A DNA stretch of 37,537 nucleotides from assembly GCA_913063835.1 (NCBI GenBank), contig CAJXZV010000011.1, forward strand, positions 1 to 37,537. Direction: 5' to 3'. The DNA is from an uncultured Eubacteriales bacterium (GTDB lineage: Bacteria; Bacillota; Sulfobacillia; UBA995; UBA9673). The notes below the pieces were generated by a model. It did no database searches, was not told where the DNA came from, and saw only the letters and a program-made list of their open reading frames with translations. This document shows, in pieces, positions 8,720 through 16,983 of this stretch. The translations under genes and the position numbers were made by a program. The first letter of the stretch is position 1. Every line of letters starts with the position of its first letter.

Positions 8720-10167
8720 GGGCCGGCCCCCTCCCCGCACTCCGTAGAGGGTTCAACCCCCGCCTCGCCAGTCCCTCCTGCGGTGAGCCGAGCCGCCGCC
8801 TCCCTCGCTTCCTGGACCTGGTAGAGGGAACCCGCCACGCAGACCGCCCCGCCCGGGCCGGCGCGGGAGTAGGCCAGGTCGAGGGCTGCGCCCGGGCTGT
8901 CCGCCTTTTCGACCGGGAGCCCGGGACAGCGCCGCGACACGAGGGCGGCCAGTTCGGCGGCCGGTACGGCCCTGGGGTTGTCCGGACGGCAGCAGACCAC
9001 ACGGCCCACCTCCGGAAGGGCCGGCGGGAGGAGTTCGGCGAGGAAAGCCGGAGCGTCCTTGTCCGCCAGGAGGCCCAGGACCATGACGAGCCGCCGGCCC
9101 GGCAGGAGCTCACGTAGGGTCCCGGCCAGGGCCCGCGCGCCGGGAGGGTTGTGGGCTCCGTCGACGACCACAGGCGGGTCCTCGCCGAAGACCTCGAAGC
9201 GTCCCGGCCAGACCGTCCGTGCCAGCCCCTCGTGCAGGGCGCCGGACCCCACGTCCGGGGCGTGGCCCCACTCCCTGAGGACGCAGACGACGGTGAGGGC
9301 CGTCGCCGCGTTGGCGACTTGGTGAGGCCCGAGGAGAGGCAGACGGAGCCCCCTTTCCTGGACGCCTCCCGGGCCCGTGAAATCGATGACCTGGCCCTGC
9401 AGGGAAGCCTTCCGCAGGACGGCCCGCCCCGAAAGGAGGCGGCCGGGAGGGCCCAGGGACGCCCCGGGCCGGGCCCGGTCGGCGCCGGCCAGGTAGAGAG
9501 GGCAGGCACGCTGACGCGCGGCCGCGGCGATGACCTGAAGGGCCTCCGGGTCCTGCGGCCCGGACACGACCGGGGCCGAGCGCTTGATGATGCCGGCCTT
9601 CTCGGCCGCGATGTCCGCCAGGGTCGGCCCGAGACGGTCCGTGTGGTCGAGGCCCACCGGGGTGATGACCGAGACGAGCGGCCGGTCGATGACGTTGGTC
9701 GCATCGAACCGCCCTCCGAGCCCGACCTCGCAGACGAGGTAGTCGACCGCCCGCCGGGCGAAGTGGAGGAGGCCGAGGGCGGTCACGAACTCGAACTCCG
9801 TCACCTGGCCGTCCTCTCCATGCTTCGCGGCCAGCCGCTCCGCCGCCGGGGCGAGGGCGCCGAAGGTCAGCTCGGCCACCTCGTCCGGGGCGATGTGCTC
9901 CCCGTCGACACTTATGCGCTCGCGGAAGTCGACGACGTAGGGGGAAATGTAAAGCCCCGTACGGTAGCCGGCGGCCTGGAGGATGGAAGCGACCATGGCC
10001 GCCACCGAGCCCTTGCCGTTGGTCCCGGCGACGTGGACCACACGGAGACCGAGATGCGGGTCGCCGAGAGCGGCGAGAAGCCGCCTCGGCCGGGCGAGAC
10101 CGAGACGGCTGCCGAAGCGGTACAGGCCGTGGATGTAGTCCAGAGCCTTCTCGTAGCTTGAGGCCAC
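8716..10167 (-). CDS. folC: Bifunctional folylpolyglutamate synthase/dihydrofolate synthase
   Basis: Adds glutamate to dihydropteroate and to folates, using ATP, in folate biosynthesis. Its 483 residues fit the Mur-ligase-like family. Seen: YIHGLYRFGSRLGLARPRRLL at the start, the P-loop VAGTNGKGSV at about 47-56, YISPYVVDFRERISVDG, EVGLGGRFDATNV, SVITPVGLDHTDRLG, and VDGAHNPPGA in the C-terminal domain. The start is GTG 10167, with GGAG nine bases upstream, 15 bases after the valS stop. The valS-folC pair is common in Firmicutes, and the T-box ahead of valS may therefore influence folC too. Confidence 0.97.
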   Translation of the reverse strand: MASSYEKALDYIHGLYRFGSRLGLARPRRLLAALGDPHLGLRVVHVAGTNGKGSVAAMVASILQAAGYRTGLYISPYVVDFRERISVDGEHIAPDEVAELTFGALAPAAERLAAKHGEDGQVTEFEFVTALGLLHFARRAVDYLVCEVGLGGRFDATNVIDRPLVSVITPVGLDHTDRLGPTLADIAAEKAGIIKRSAPVVSGPQDPEALQVIAAAARQRACPLYLAGADRARPGASLGPPGRLLSGRAVLRKASLQGQVIDFTGPGGVQERGLRLPLLGPHQVANAATALTVVCVLREWGHAPDVGSGALHEGLARTVWPGRFEVFGEDPPVVVDGAHNPPGARALAGTLRELLPGRRLVMVLGLLADKDAPAFLAELLPPALPEVGRVVCCRPDNPRAVPAAELAALVSRRCPGLPVEKADSPGAALDLAYSRAGPGGAVCVAGSLYQVQEAREAAARLTAGGTGEAGVEPSTECGEGAGP

Positions 10168-10182
10168 TCGGAAGCGCTCCTT

Positions 10183-13017
10183 TCAGCCTGCCCGCGACTC
10201 CTCTATCCAGGCCAGACGTTCGGAGAGCCTCTCGCACTTCGCCTCGAGTTCCGCGGCGCGGCCTCTCTCCTTGTCGACCACCGCCGGCGGAGCCTTCGTC
10301 ACGAAGTCGCGGTTCGCCAGCTTGGCCCGGGCCCTCTCGAGGTCCCGGGTGGCCTCCTCCAGTTCGGCGCGGAGACGCCCCGCCTCCCGGTCCAGGTCGA
10401 TAAGGCCGCGAAGAGGCAGGTATATCTCAACTCCCCGGGTGACCGCGGCGGCGGCGTGCCGTGGGCGCCGGGCCGCACCCGAGGCCACCTCGAGCTCGGA
10501 GACGGAGGCAAGGTCCTGGATGAGCGACCGCCCTTCCTCGACCGCGGCCTGGGCCGTGCCGCCCGCCGCATCGGTGATGAGGAGGACCGGTGCCCGTCTC
10601 CGGGGTTCGACGTTCCACTCCGCCCGGAGGTTCCTTATGGAACGCACGACGTCTATGATCACCCCGACCTTCTCCTCGAGGGTCTCGTCCCTCAAGGACC
10701 TCTCCGGAGCAGGCCAGGGCGCCAGGACCAGGGTCCTCGGGCGACCCGCCGCGTCGGGCGGCGGGTTGTGCCCGACCTCGGGGGGATGCTCACCCTTGAG
10801 GGCCGGCAGGCGCTGCCAGATCTCCTCGGTCACGAAGGGCATGAACGGGTGCAGGAGCCGGAGGATGCCGTCGAGGACGTACACGAGGGTCGTCCGGGCC
10901 GTCCGCCGCGACGCCTCGTCATCACCGTAAAGGCGCGGCTTCACCATCTCGATGTACCAGTCGCAGAACTCGCTCCAGATGAAGTCGTACAGAGCCCGCG
11001 CCGCCTCGCCCAGCTCGAAGGCCCCCAGGAGTCGGTTGACCTCGGTCACGACCCGGCGGTACCGGCTGGCGATCCACCGGTCGGCGAGCTCGCCCCTTGA
11101 CCGGACGGTCTCCTCCAGATCGGCCCGGGCCGCCCCCTCCAGCTCGGCCGCCGCCTCGCCGAGATTCATCAAAGTGAAGCGCGAAGCGTTCCAGAGCTTG
11201 TTGGCGAAGTTCCGGGCCGCCTCCACCTTCTCGTCGTTGTACCGCATGTCGTTGCCCGGGGCCGTCCCCATGACCAGCGAGAAGCGCAGGGCGTCAGCGC
11301 CGTACCTGGCGATGGTCTCGAGCGGGTCGACACCCGTGCCGAGGGACTTCGACATCTTCCGCCCGTCGGCCGCACGCACGAGCCCGTGGATGAAGGTGTG
11401 CTCGAACGGGCGGCAGCCCATGAAGTGGTAGGAGGAGAAGATCATCCGGGCCACCCAGAAGAAGATGATGTCGTAGGCCGTGACAAGGACGGAAGTCGGG
11501 AAGAAAAAGTCCAGGTCAGGTGTCTTGTCCGGCCACCCCAGGGTGGAGAACGGCCACAGGGCGGAACTGAACCACGTGTCGAGGACGTCCTCGTCCTGGC
11601 GCAGACGGCCGCGGCCCGCGCCGCACCTCGGGCACTTCTCAGGTTCGTCCAGGGTGACGACGGTCTCTCCGCACTCGTCGCAGTACCAGGCCGGGATGCG
11701 GTGGCCCCACCACAACTGGCGGGAGATGCACCAGTCGCGGATGTTCTCCATCCAGTTGAGGTATATCTTCTTGAACCGCTCCGGCACGAACTTGACCTCG
11801 CCCCGCTCCACGGCCTTTATGGCCGGCTCGGCCAGGGGCTTCATCCTGACGAACCACTGCTTGGAGACGAGCGGCTCGGCCACGCTGTCGCAGCGGTGGC
11901 AGTGCCCTACGGCATGGCGGTGCTCCTCGACCTTCAGGAGCAGGCCCGCCTCTTCCAGGTCCCGCAGCACGGCTTCGCGGCACTCGTAGCGGTCCATCCC
12001 GGCGTAGGGGCCGGCCTCGGCCGTCATCCGCCCGTCCTCACCGATGACCTTCACCCGCGGGAGGTCGTGCCTCAGTCCTATCTCGAAGTCGTTCGGGTCG
12101 TGGGCCGGAGTGACCTTGACCGCCCCCGTGCCGAACTCGGGGTCCACGGCCTCGTCGGCGATGACCGGTATCCTGCGCCCGAGAAGGGGAAGGACCAGGG
12201 TCCGACGCACGGCCTCCGTGTAGCGCCGGTCGTCGGGGTGGACGGCGACGGCCACATCGCCCAGCATCGTCTCCGGCCTGGTCGTCGCCACGGTGATACC
12301 CGAGGGGCGGCCGGAGGAACCGTCCTTTCCGCCCCCGCCGTCGGCGTCCTCGAACGGGTAGAGGATGTGGTACAGGCGGCCCACCGTCTCCACATGCTCG
12401 ACCTCGATGTCCGAGATGGCCGTGCCGCACCCGGGGCACCAGTTCACGATGTAGTCCTCGCGGTAGACGAGCCCCTCCTCGTAGTAGCGGACGAAGCTGG
12501 TCAAGGTCGCCCGCGAGAGGCCCTCGTCCATGGTGAAGCGGGTACGCGACCAGTCGCAGGAACAGCCCAGCCGCTGGAGCTGCCCTATGATGGTCTTCTC
12601 GTACTCGTCCTTCCAGGCCCAGGCGTGCTCGAGGAACGACTCCCGGTCGAGTTCATCCCGCGTCACCCCCTGTTCGGCCAGGCGGTTCAGGACCACCCTC
12701 TGGGTGGCGATGCTGGCGTGGTCAGTCCCCGGGAGCCATAGGGTGGCGTAGCCCAGCATCCGCCGCCACCGGGTCAGGATGTCCTGGATGGTGTTGTCGA
12801 GGGCGTGTCCCATGTGGAGCGCGCCGGTCACGTTCGGGGGAGGGATGACGATGCAGAACGGCTCCCGCGCAGGGTCTGTCCGGGCGCGGAAGAGGTCGTG
12901 CTCGAGCCAGAAGTCCTGCCACTTCTTCTCGGTCCCGGTCGGGTCGTAGGCCGGCGGTAGGGCGCCGGCCGGCAGGCCGCCCTTTCGCTCCGCGGTGGTG
13001 GTGCCCGTGTCCGTCAT
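10183..13017 (-). CDS. valS: Valyl-tRNA synthetase
   Basis: Class I synthetase charging tRNA-Val; 944 residues, full length. Seen: HIGH-type HMGH (68-71) after PPPNVTGAL, the editing domain with TTRPETMLGDVAVAVHP, zinc-binding Cys pairs (CPGCG, CHRCD, CDECG and CPRCG), KMSKS (554-558), the anticodon-binding helical domain, and the C-terminal coiled coil (about the last 65 residues) typical of ValS. The frame is open upstream to 13296 but that stretch overlaps the T-box, so ATG 13017 with GGAGG and AAGGG upstream was chosen. Expression is likely controlled by tRNA-Val charging through the T-box at 13162-13440. Confidence 0.98.
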   Translation of the reverse strand: MTDTGTTTAERKGGLPAGALPPAYDPTGTEKKWQDFWLEHDLFRARTDPAREPFCIVIPPPNVTGALHMGHALDNTIQDILTRWRRMLGYATLWLPGTDHASIATQRVVLNRLAEQGVTRDELDRESFLEHAWAWKDEYEKTIIGQLQRLGCSCDWSRTRFTMDEGLSRATLTSFVRYYEEGLVYREDYIVNWCPGCGTAISDIEVEHVETVGRLYHILYPFEDADGGGGKDGSSGRPSGITVATTRPETMLGDVAVAVHPDDRRYTEAVRRTLVLPLLGRRIPVIADEAVDPEFGTGAVKVTPAHDPNDFEIGLRHDLPRVKVIGEDGRMTAEAGPYAGMDRYECREAVLRDLEEAGLLLKVEEHRHAVGHCHRCDSVAEPLVSKQWFVRMKPLAEPAIKAVERGEVKFVPERFKKIYLNWMENIRDWCISRQLWWGHRIPAWYCDECGETVVTLDEPEKCPRCGAGRGRLRQDEDVLDTWFSSALWPFSTLGWPDKTPDLDFFFPTSVLVTAYDIIFFWVARMIFSSYHFMGCRPFEHTFIHGLVRAADGRKMSKSLGTGVDPLETIARYGADALRFSLVMGTAPGNDMRYNDEKVEAARNFANKLWNASRFTLMNLGEAAAELEGAARADLEETVRSRGELADRWIASRYRRVVTEVNRLLGAFELGEAARALYDFIWSEFCDWYIEMVKPRLYGDDEASRRTARTTLVYVLDGILRLLHPFMPFVTEEIWQRLPALKGEHPPEVGHNPPPDAAGRPRTLVLAPWPAPERSLRDETLEEKVGVIIDVVRSIRNLRAEWNVEPRRRAPVLLITDAAGGTAQAAVEEGRSLIQDLASVSELEVASGAARRPRHAAAAVTRGVEIYLPLRGLIDLDREAGRLRAELEEATRDLERARAKLANRDFVTKAPPAVVDKERGRAAELEAKCERLSERLAWIEESRAG

Positions 13018-13161
13018 GCCCTTCGTCCTCCAGTCCTCCTCGGGCCGCCGGCGGCGGGGCGCAGGAAACGGGAACGCAGGCGGGCGGCTCGGACAGCCGT
13101 CGTCCGGTGCGACCGGCGCCCGGCCGCGAACGCAAACGGTGAGAGACGGGTCGGAGGCGGA

Positions 13162-13196
13162 TGTGAAAGGCCCTCCGCCCGCAAGGGCGGAGGGCC
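13162..13196 (-). terminator. T-box terminator hairpin
   Basis: GGCCCTCCGCCC (13185-13196) pairs perfectly with GGGCGGAGGGCC (13169-13180), loop TTGC. It is followed by only three T residues (TTTCACAT), a short U-tract offset by a very stable 12-bp GC stem. Confidence 0.85.
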
Positions 13197-13440
13197 TCGG
13201 CCTCTCCGCGGTACCACCTTGGTTCCCGCCGCGCCTCGAAGTCGCCGGCGGGCCCTCTCGTAGCTGTAACGGGCTCAACCCGGGCGGGCCTGACACACGC
13301 CGCCGCGGCGCGCTTTCAGCCCACCGGCTCCGGGGCGACCTTCGGCCGGCTCCGCGCCTGGGGAACCTCCCAGCCCGCCGAGTTCCCCTCTCTGGAGGTG
13401 GAGGCCGACCTACTCCTCCCCGTCATGGCCTCTACGCTTC
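13162..13440 (-). promoter_or_regulatory. T-box riboswitch, valine specific, upstream of valS
   Basis: Leader RNA that senses uncharged tRNA. Seen on the minus strand: stem I with an AGTA (S-turn) motif near 13411, the distal-loop AGAGAGGGGAAC element followed by GGCGGGCTGGGAGG, the specifier segment GAAGGTCGCC with GUC (Val codon) at 13337-13339, and the T-box sequence GGTGGTACCGCGG at 13206-13218, which would pair with the tRNA acceptor end. A strong competing terminator hairpin lies at 13169-13196. Boundaries are approximate. The GUC codon agrees with the downstream valS. Confidence 0.93.
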
Positions 13441-13479
13441 CGCCCGCGGCCTGGCGCCGGGGCGGCAAGGGTTGCCTAT

Positions 13480-13509
13480 ACTCTAATGCCCTCGGCTTGG
13501 AGCTGTCAA
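13480..13509 (-). promoter_or_regulatory. Promoter of valS leader
   Basis: A -35 TTGACA at 13504-13509 and a -10 TAGAGT at 13480-13485, spacer 18 bases. The TAG of the -10 element is also the stop codon of the flavoprotein gene (13483-13485), so the promoter is embedded in the 3' end of that gene. Transcription would start close to the 5' end of the T-box. Confidence 0.75.
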
Positions 13510-14850
13510 GACGCGACCCAGGTAGTCCCAGGCGGCGGTGACGACCGGATAGGTCGTCGGCGCCGAGGTGAGCAGAGGATGTGTCCCCAGCGGCATGAGG
13601 TAGAGGTCGGTGGCCTCCATCCGCCGGCCGACGGCCAGGGCGATGACGTTCACCATCTCGCCCACGCCGGCTCCTCCGGCCACCTGACCGCCGAGGAGCT
13701 CACCGGACATGGTGGAGAAGACGAGCTTGACCTTTATCGGACTGGCGCCCGGCAGGGTCCCGGGGTGCCGGTCGACCGACTCGCCCAGCCCGACGGTGAC
13801 GTCGATGCCCCTGCGCCTGGCCTCGGTCTCGGTCAACCCGGCTGAACCGAGGGCCAGCCCGCCGACGACCGTGGAGAATGCGCCGGGCGTAGACCCTCCC
13901 GGCAGCATGGCCTTGACGGAATACAGGTTGGCTCCGGCCGTCCGCGCTTCTATGGTCGCCACCGAAGCGAGCATGACCGGCGATTCCTCACCGCTGAAGA
14001 AATCGGTCTTGGCGGCGCAGTCGCCCACGGCCAACACATCGGGGTGGCTCGTCCTCATGCCCGAGTCCACGGCGACGGCTCCCCGCGGGGTCAGGCGCAG
14101 TCCGGCCTCAGCCGCCAGGGCGGTGTTCGGTCGGGCTCCGATGGCCAGGACCACGGCGTCTGCCTTGAACCGACCGGCGGAGGTCTCCACGGCCTCGACC
14201 CTGCGGTCCCCGGTGATTCCCAGGACCTTGGTCCCGGTGAGGACCTTCACCCCCTTCTCGGCCAGGGCCTTCTCCCCCATCTCGCAGAACTCGGGGTCGA
14301 ACGACTGCCAGAGGCAGTGGTCCATGATCTCGATGAGTGTGATGTTGCGGTCCTCACGCCGCGCGAGTTCGTCGGCCATCTCGGCCCCGATGAACCCTCC
14401 GCCGATGATGACGATGTCACGGCAGTCGGCCAACCTGCGGTGGACCTCCGTGAGGTACGCGTAACTCTTCCTGATGGTGAAGACGTTGTCGAGGTCCGTG
14501 CCCGGGAGGCCGCTCGGAACGACGGGCTCAGAGCCCGTGGCCAGGACGAGCTTGTCGAAGGAATACTCGCTCCCCGAGGCGGTCTTGAGAGTCTTGGCCT
14601 CGAGGTCCAGGGACACGACCTCGTCCTGGATGATATCGACCTTGGCCGCCTCGAGTGGCTTGTCGGGCATGATGTTCTTGTCGACCGCGTCGAGCGTCCC
14701 GAACATATAGGGGATGCCGCAGGGCACAAGGGTCTTGCTCTCAGGCCTGAAAAGGCCTATCTTCAGGCCCGGACCGTGAACCTTCCTCGCCGTGACCGAC
14801 GTGATGATACCCGCCGGTCCTCCTCCCACTACGAGGACATCGTATTTCAA
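13483..14850 (-). CDS. FAD-dependent CoA-disulfide reductase/NADH oxidase-like protein
   Basis: Pyridine-nucleotide-disulfide oxidoreductase of the single-cysteine branch (NADH oxidase, NADH peroxidase, CoA-disulfide reductase). Seen in 455 residues: FAD-binding VVGGGPAGI (7-15), the redox cysteine Cys44 in VPCGIPY, the ATGSEPV loop, NAD(P)-binding VIIGGGFIGAEMADELA (about 157-173), VLAIGARPN, the second FAD motif VLAVGDCAAKTDF, and the C-terminal dimerisation domain. Substrate (O2, peroxide, CoA disulfide or polysulfide) cannot be fixed. There is no rhodanese domain. It has its own promoter at 14886-14914 and is probably monocistronic, ahead of the valS promoter. Confidence 0.87.
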   Translation of the reverse strand: MKYDVLVVGGGPAGIITSVTARKVHGPGLKIGLFRPESKTLVPCGIPYMFGTLDAVDKNIMPDKPLEAAKVDIIQDEVVSLDLEAKTLKTASGSEYSFDKLVLATGSEPVVPSGLPGTDLDNVFTIRKSYAYLTEVHRRLADCRDIVIIGGGFIGAEMADELARREDRNITLIEIMDHCLWQSFDPEFCEMGEKALAEKGVKVLTGTKVLGITGDRRVEAVETSAGRFKADAVVLAIGARPNTALAAEAGLRLTPRGAVAVDSGMRTSHPDVLAVGDCAAKTDFFSGEESPVMLASVATIEARTAGANLYSVKAMLPGGSTPGAFSTVVGGLALGSAGLTETEARRRGIDVTVGLGESVDRHPGTLPGASPIKVKLVFSTMSGELLGGQVAGGAGVGEMVNVIALAVGRRMEATDLYLMPLGTHPLLTSAPTTYPVVTAAWDYLGRVLTAPSRGH

Positions 14851-14885
14851 CCAACCACCCCCTCTTTAGGATTCTTACCCCATTC

Positions 14886-14914
14886 ATCCTAATATCGAGT
14901 TCTCCATGTGTCAA
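14886..14914 (-). promoter_or_regulatory. Promoter of the FAD-dependent oxidoreductase gene
   Basis: A -35 TTGACA at 14909-14914, 17-base spacer and -10 TAGGAT at 14886-14891, in an AT-rich stretch that contrasts with the surrounding sequence. It is placed 36 bases before the ATG at 14850. The -35 lies in the proximal copy of a tandem repeat (see 14905-14924). Confidence 0.8.
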
Positions 14915-14924
14915 TATGTGTCAA
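14905..14924. repeat. Tandem repeat containing duplicated -35 sequence
   Basis: Two 10-base direct repeats on the plus strand, CATGTGTCAA (14905-14914) and TATGTGTCAA (14915-14924), differing only at the first base. On the minus strand each reads TTGACACAT-. One helical turn apart, they could bind a regulator on one face of DNA or offer two -35 boxes. Confidence 0.6.
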
Positions 14925-14995
14925 TCAAGCAACGTGGGGTCCGATATCCGATAGGCTGGCCTCCAGGTCACGCTGAAAGGAGTGTGTCACCGCGC

Positions 14996-15631
14996 TCAGC
15001 CTGCGGCCGGACGGCAGCCGCGGCCATGATGAGCCCTCAGGCTCCGCCGGCGGCCGCAACGAGCGGAAGGGTCCTCGCACACCTGGTGCAGAGTGAAGGC
15101 CATCAGCAACACGTCATCGGGAAGGGGCGGGTCCGCGTAGCGCCGGTCGTGGCGCACCCGGAGGATGCCCGCCGGACGGAACCCGCAGCTCCTGAAACAG
15201 CGGATGGCCCGGCGGTTGCTCAGGAGGACCTTGACGTAGACGAGGTCGAGGTCGAAGAGGGCCCGCACGCGCTCGAGGTAGGCCCGCACGGCCTCCCGTC
15301 CGAGCCCGTGCCCGCGGTCCCCGGGGCGGCCGATGACCACGCGGAGTTCGGCCGAGCGCGCCGCCCGCGAGACCCCCGAGAGCCCGACGAGTCCGACGAA
15401 GCGGCCGCCGACCTCTATGGCCTGCAGGTGCCGCATGTCCCCTCGGGCGAGGTGGCTCGGGGGTGCTCCGAAGGCCTCCACGAGGTCGGGGTCGGCGTCC
15501 CACCGGCAGACCTCGACGAGGTCGTCCGGACGCGGTCGGCGCAGGACCACGCGCCGGACGGGGGCGTGCGGCGGCGGAATGAAGGGGATGCGGGCGGAAA
15601 GCGTGGGGTCTTCGGGGCGGGTCACCGACAC
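14996..15631 (-). CDS. GNAT family N-acetyltransferase
   Basis: Acetyl-CoA-dependent N-acetyltransferase of the RimJ/RimL-like class. In 211 residues: VVLRRPRPDDLVEVCRW at the fold's start, the acetyl-CoA loop RPGDRGHGLGREAVRAYL (the R/Q-x-x-G-x-G/A motif is GHGLG), and NRRAIRCFRSCGF, the typical C-terminal helix. The acceptor is unknown. The start is GTG 15631, with GGAGGA about 11 bases upstream. The C-terminal 25 residues are Arg/Cys-rich and look like open-frame extension in GC-rich DNA. It is divergent from the DMT transporter gene. Confidence 0.83.
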   Translation of the reverse strand: MSVTRPEDPTLSARIPFIPPPHAPVRRVVLRRPRPDDLVEVCRWDADPDLVEAFGAPPSHLARGDMRHLQAIEVGGRFVGLVGLSGVSRAARSAELRVVIGRPGDRGHGLGREAVRAYLERVRALFDLDLVYVKVLLSNRRAIRCFRSCGFRPAGILRVRHDRRYADPPLPDDVLLMAFTLHQVCEDPSARCGRRRSLRAHHGRGCRPAAG

Positions 15632-15924
15632 TGAGGAGCCGTCCTCCCTCCGGTTGCCGGTCTGTCCGGAGCTTTAGACGGCCCGGGAACGGAACCTCCG
15701 GCCCCGGTCTCCGGACGGGACCGAAACCTCTGCCACGGTTGGCTATCTCTCAGTGCTCGGTCGGCTGTGCCTTCGCCGCGGGTCCGGGGCGCCGTCATCC
15801 GTCAGCCGCGCGCGGCGTCCTCCCCCCCTCGGTTCGACCGCGTCCTACCCCGCTGGTCCGACGTCCGCCTCCCCGCGGAAGGGAAAAAGCGTGCCAGCCA
15901 GAAACCACGACATCAGGACGGGAA
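15632..15924. other. Divergent intergenic region, no clear element
   Basis: About 290 bases between the divergent GNAT and DMT genes. It is GC-rich and should hold both promoters, but I could not find a convincing -35/-10 pair on either strand. A longer open frame runs through it on the plus strand without recognisable similarity. Confidence 0.5.
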
Positions 15925-16983
15925 GTGAGCCCTCTGGACCGCCTCAACCCACAACCCGCCGGCCGCCGGCGGCTCCTCGCCGACGGGGCCCTCCTCCTGG
16001 TGTCGCTCCTTTGGGGAAGCACCTTCGTCATCGTCAAGCAGGCGGTGGCGGAGTTCCCGACGATGACCTTCCTCGCCCTCCGCTTCACCCTGGCCGCGCT
16101 GTGCCTGGCGGCCGTCTTCTGGCGCGACGTCAGGGCGAACTGGCGGCACCTGGCTGCTCCCGGTCTCTTGGTGGGGGCCTGCCTGTGGGGAGGCTACATC
16201 TTCCAGACGTTCGGCCTGCGCCTTACGCAGGCCTCACGGGCCGGTTTCATCACCGGCCTCTCCGTCGTCCTTGTGCCCGTGCTGTCCTCGGTGCTCTTCC
16301 GGCAGAGGCCCTCCCGACAGGCGGTGGGCGGGACGGCCCTCGCCCTCCTCGGGATGGGACTGCTCTTCCTGGCCCCGCCTCCCGGCGGGACAGGGGCCTC
16401 GGGCGAGGGCGTCCTCCTGCCGCCGACCACCACGGGCGACCTTCTCGTCCTGGCCTGCGCCCTCTTCTTCGCCCTGCACATCGTGACCCTCGGGCGCTTC
16501 TCGGCCGCCGGCGCCCGCTCCTTCGGGCAGACCGGAGCCCTGGCGACCTTCCAGGTGGCCGCGGCCGCCGTCGGCTACGCGGGCGTCTGCCTCGCGTCCT
16601 GTCTCCTGACGGGGCCGGACGCCGTCCTTCCCCCGGCCCCTCTGAGCCGCCTGCCGACCGGCGCCATCATCCTCACCGGCCTCCTGGGCACGGCCGCCGC
16701 CTTCCTCGTCCAGACAACAGCCCAGAGGTACACGCCTCCGACGCACACGGCCCTCATCCTGGCCACCGAACCGGTGTTCGCCGCACTTTTCGGCTGGCTG
16801 GTGCTGGGGGAGCGGCTCGGGCTGTGGGCACAACTGGGCTGTCTCGCCATCCTGGTGGGGATGATCGTGGCCGAGCTGCCGGCGGCGGCCGCCCGGACGA
16901 CGACAGGCCGACAGGAGGAGGCGGGCGCGAGCGTGGGGCCGTCTAGGCCGGAGTCCCGGGACGCGTCACCGGGAGCTCCCTGA
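15925..16983 (+). CDS. DMT superfamily transporter (EamA family)
   Basis: Inner-membrane transporter of the drug/metabolite family, probably exporting small metabolites such as amino acids; substrate unknown. In 352 residues there are about ten hydrophobic segments in two EamA repeats. The first begins [18 protein letters not shown] and includes RFTLAAL; the second ends with [20 protein letters not shown], a hallmark of the family. GTG 15925 was chosen because AGGACGGGAA lies just upstream and the first membrane segment follows; the frame is open to 15739 but that segment is Arg/Pro-rich. The end overlaps the end of lon by 41 bases, tail to tail. Confidence 0.88.
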   Translation: MSPLDRLNPQPAGRRRLLADGALLLVSLLWGSTFVIVKQAVAEFPTMTFLALRFTLAALCLAAVFWRDVRANWRHLAAPGLLVGACLWGGYIFQTFGLRLTQASRAGFITGLSVVLVPVLSSVLFRQRPSRQAVGGTALALLGMGLLFLAPPPGGTGASGEGVLLPPTTTGDLLVLACALFFALHIVTLGRFSAAGARSFGQTGALATFQVAAAAVGYAGVCLASCLLTGPDAVLPPAPLSRLPTGAIILTGLLGTAAAFLVQTTAQRYTPPTHTALILATEPVFAALFGWLVLGERLGLWAQLGCLAILVGMIVAELPAAAARTTTGRQEEAGASVGPSRPESRDASPGAP

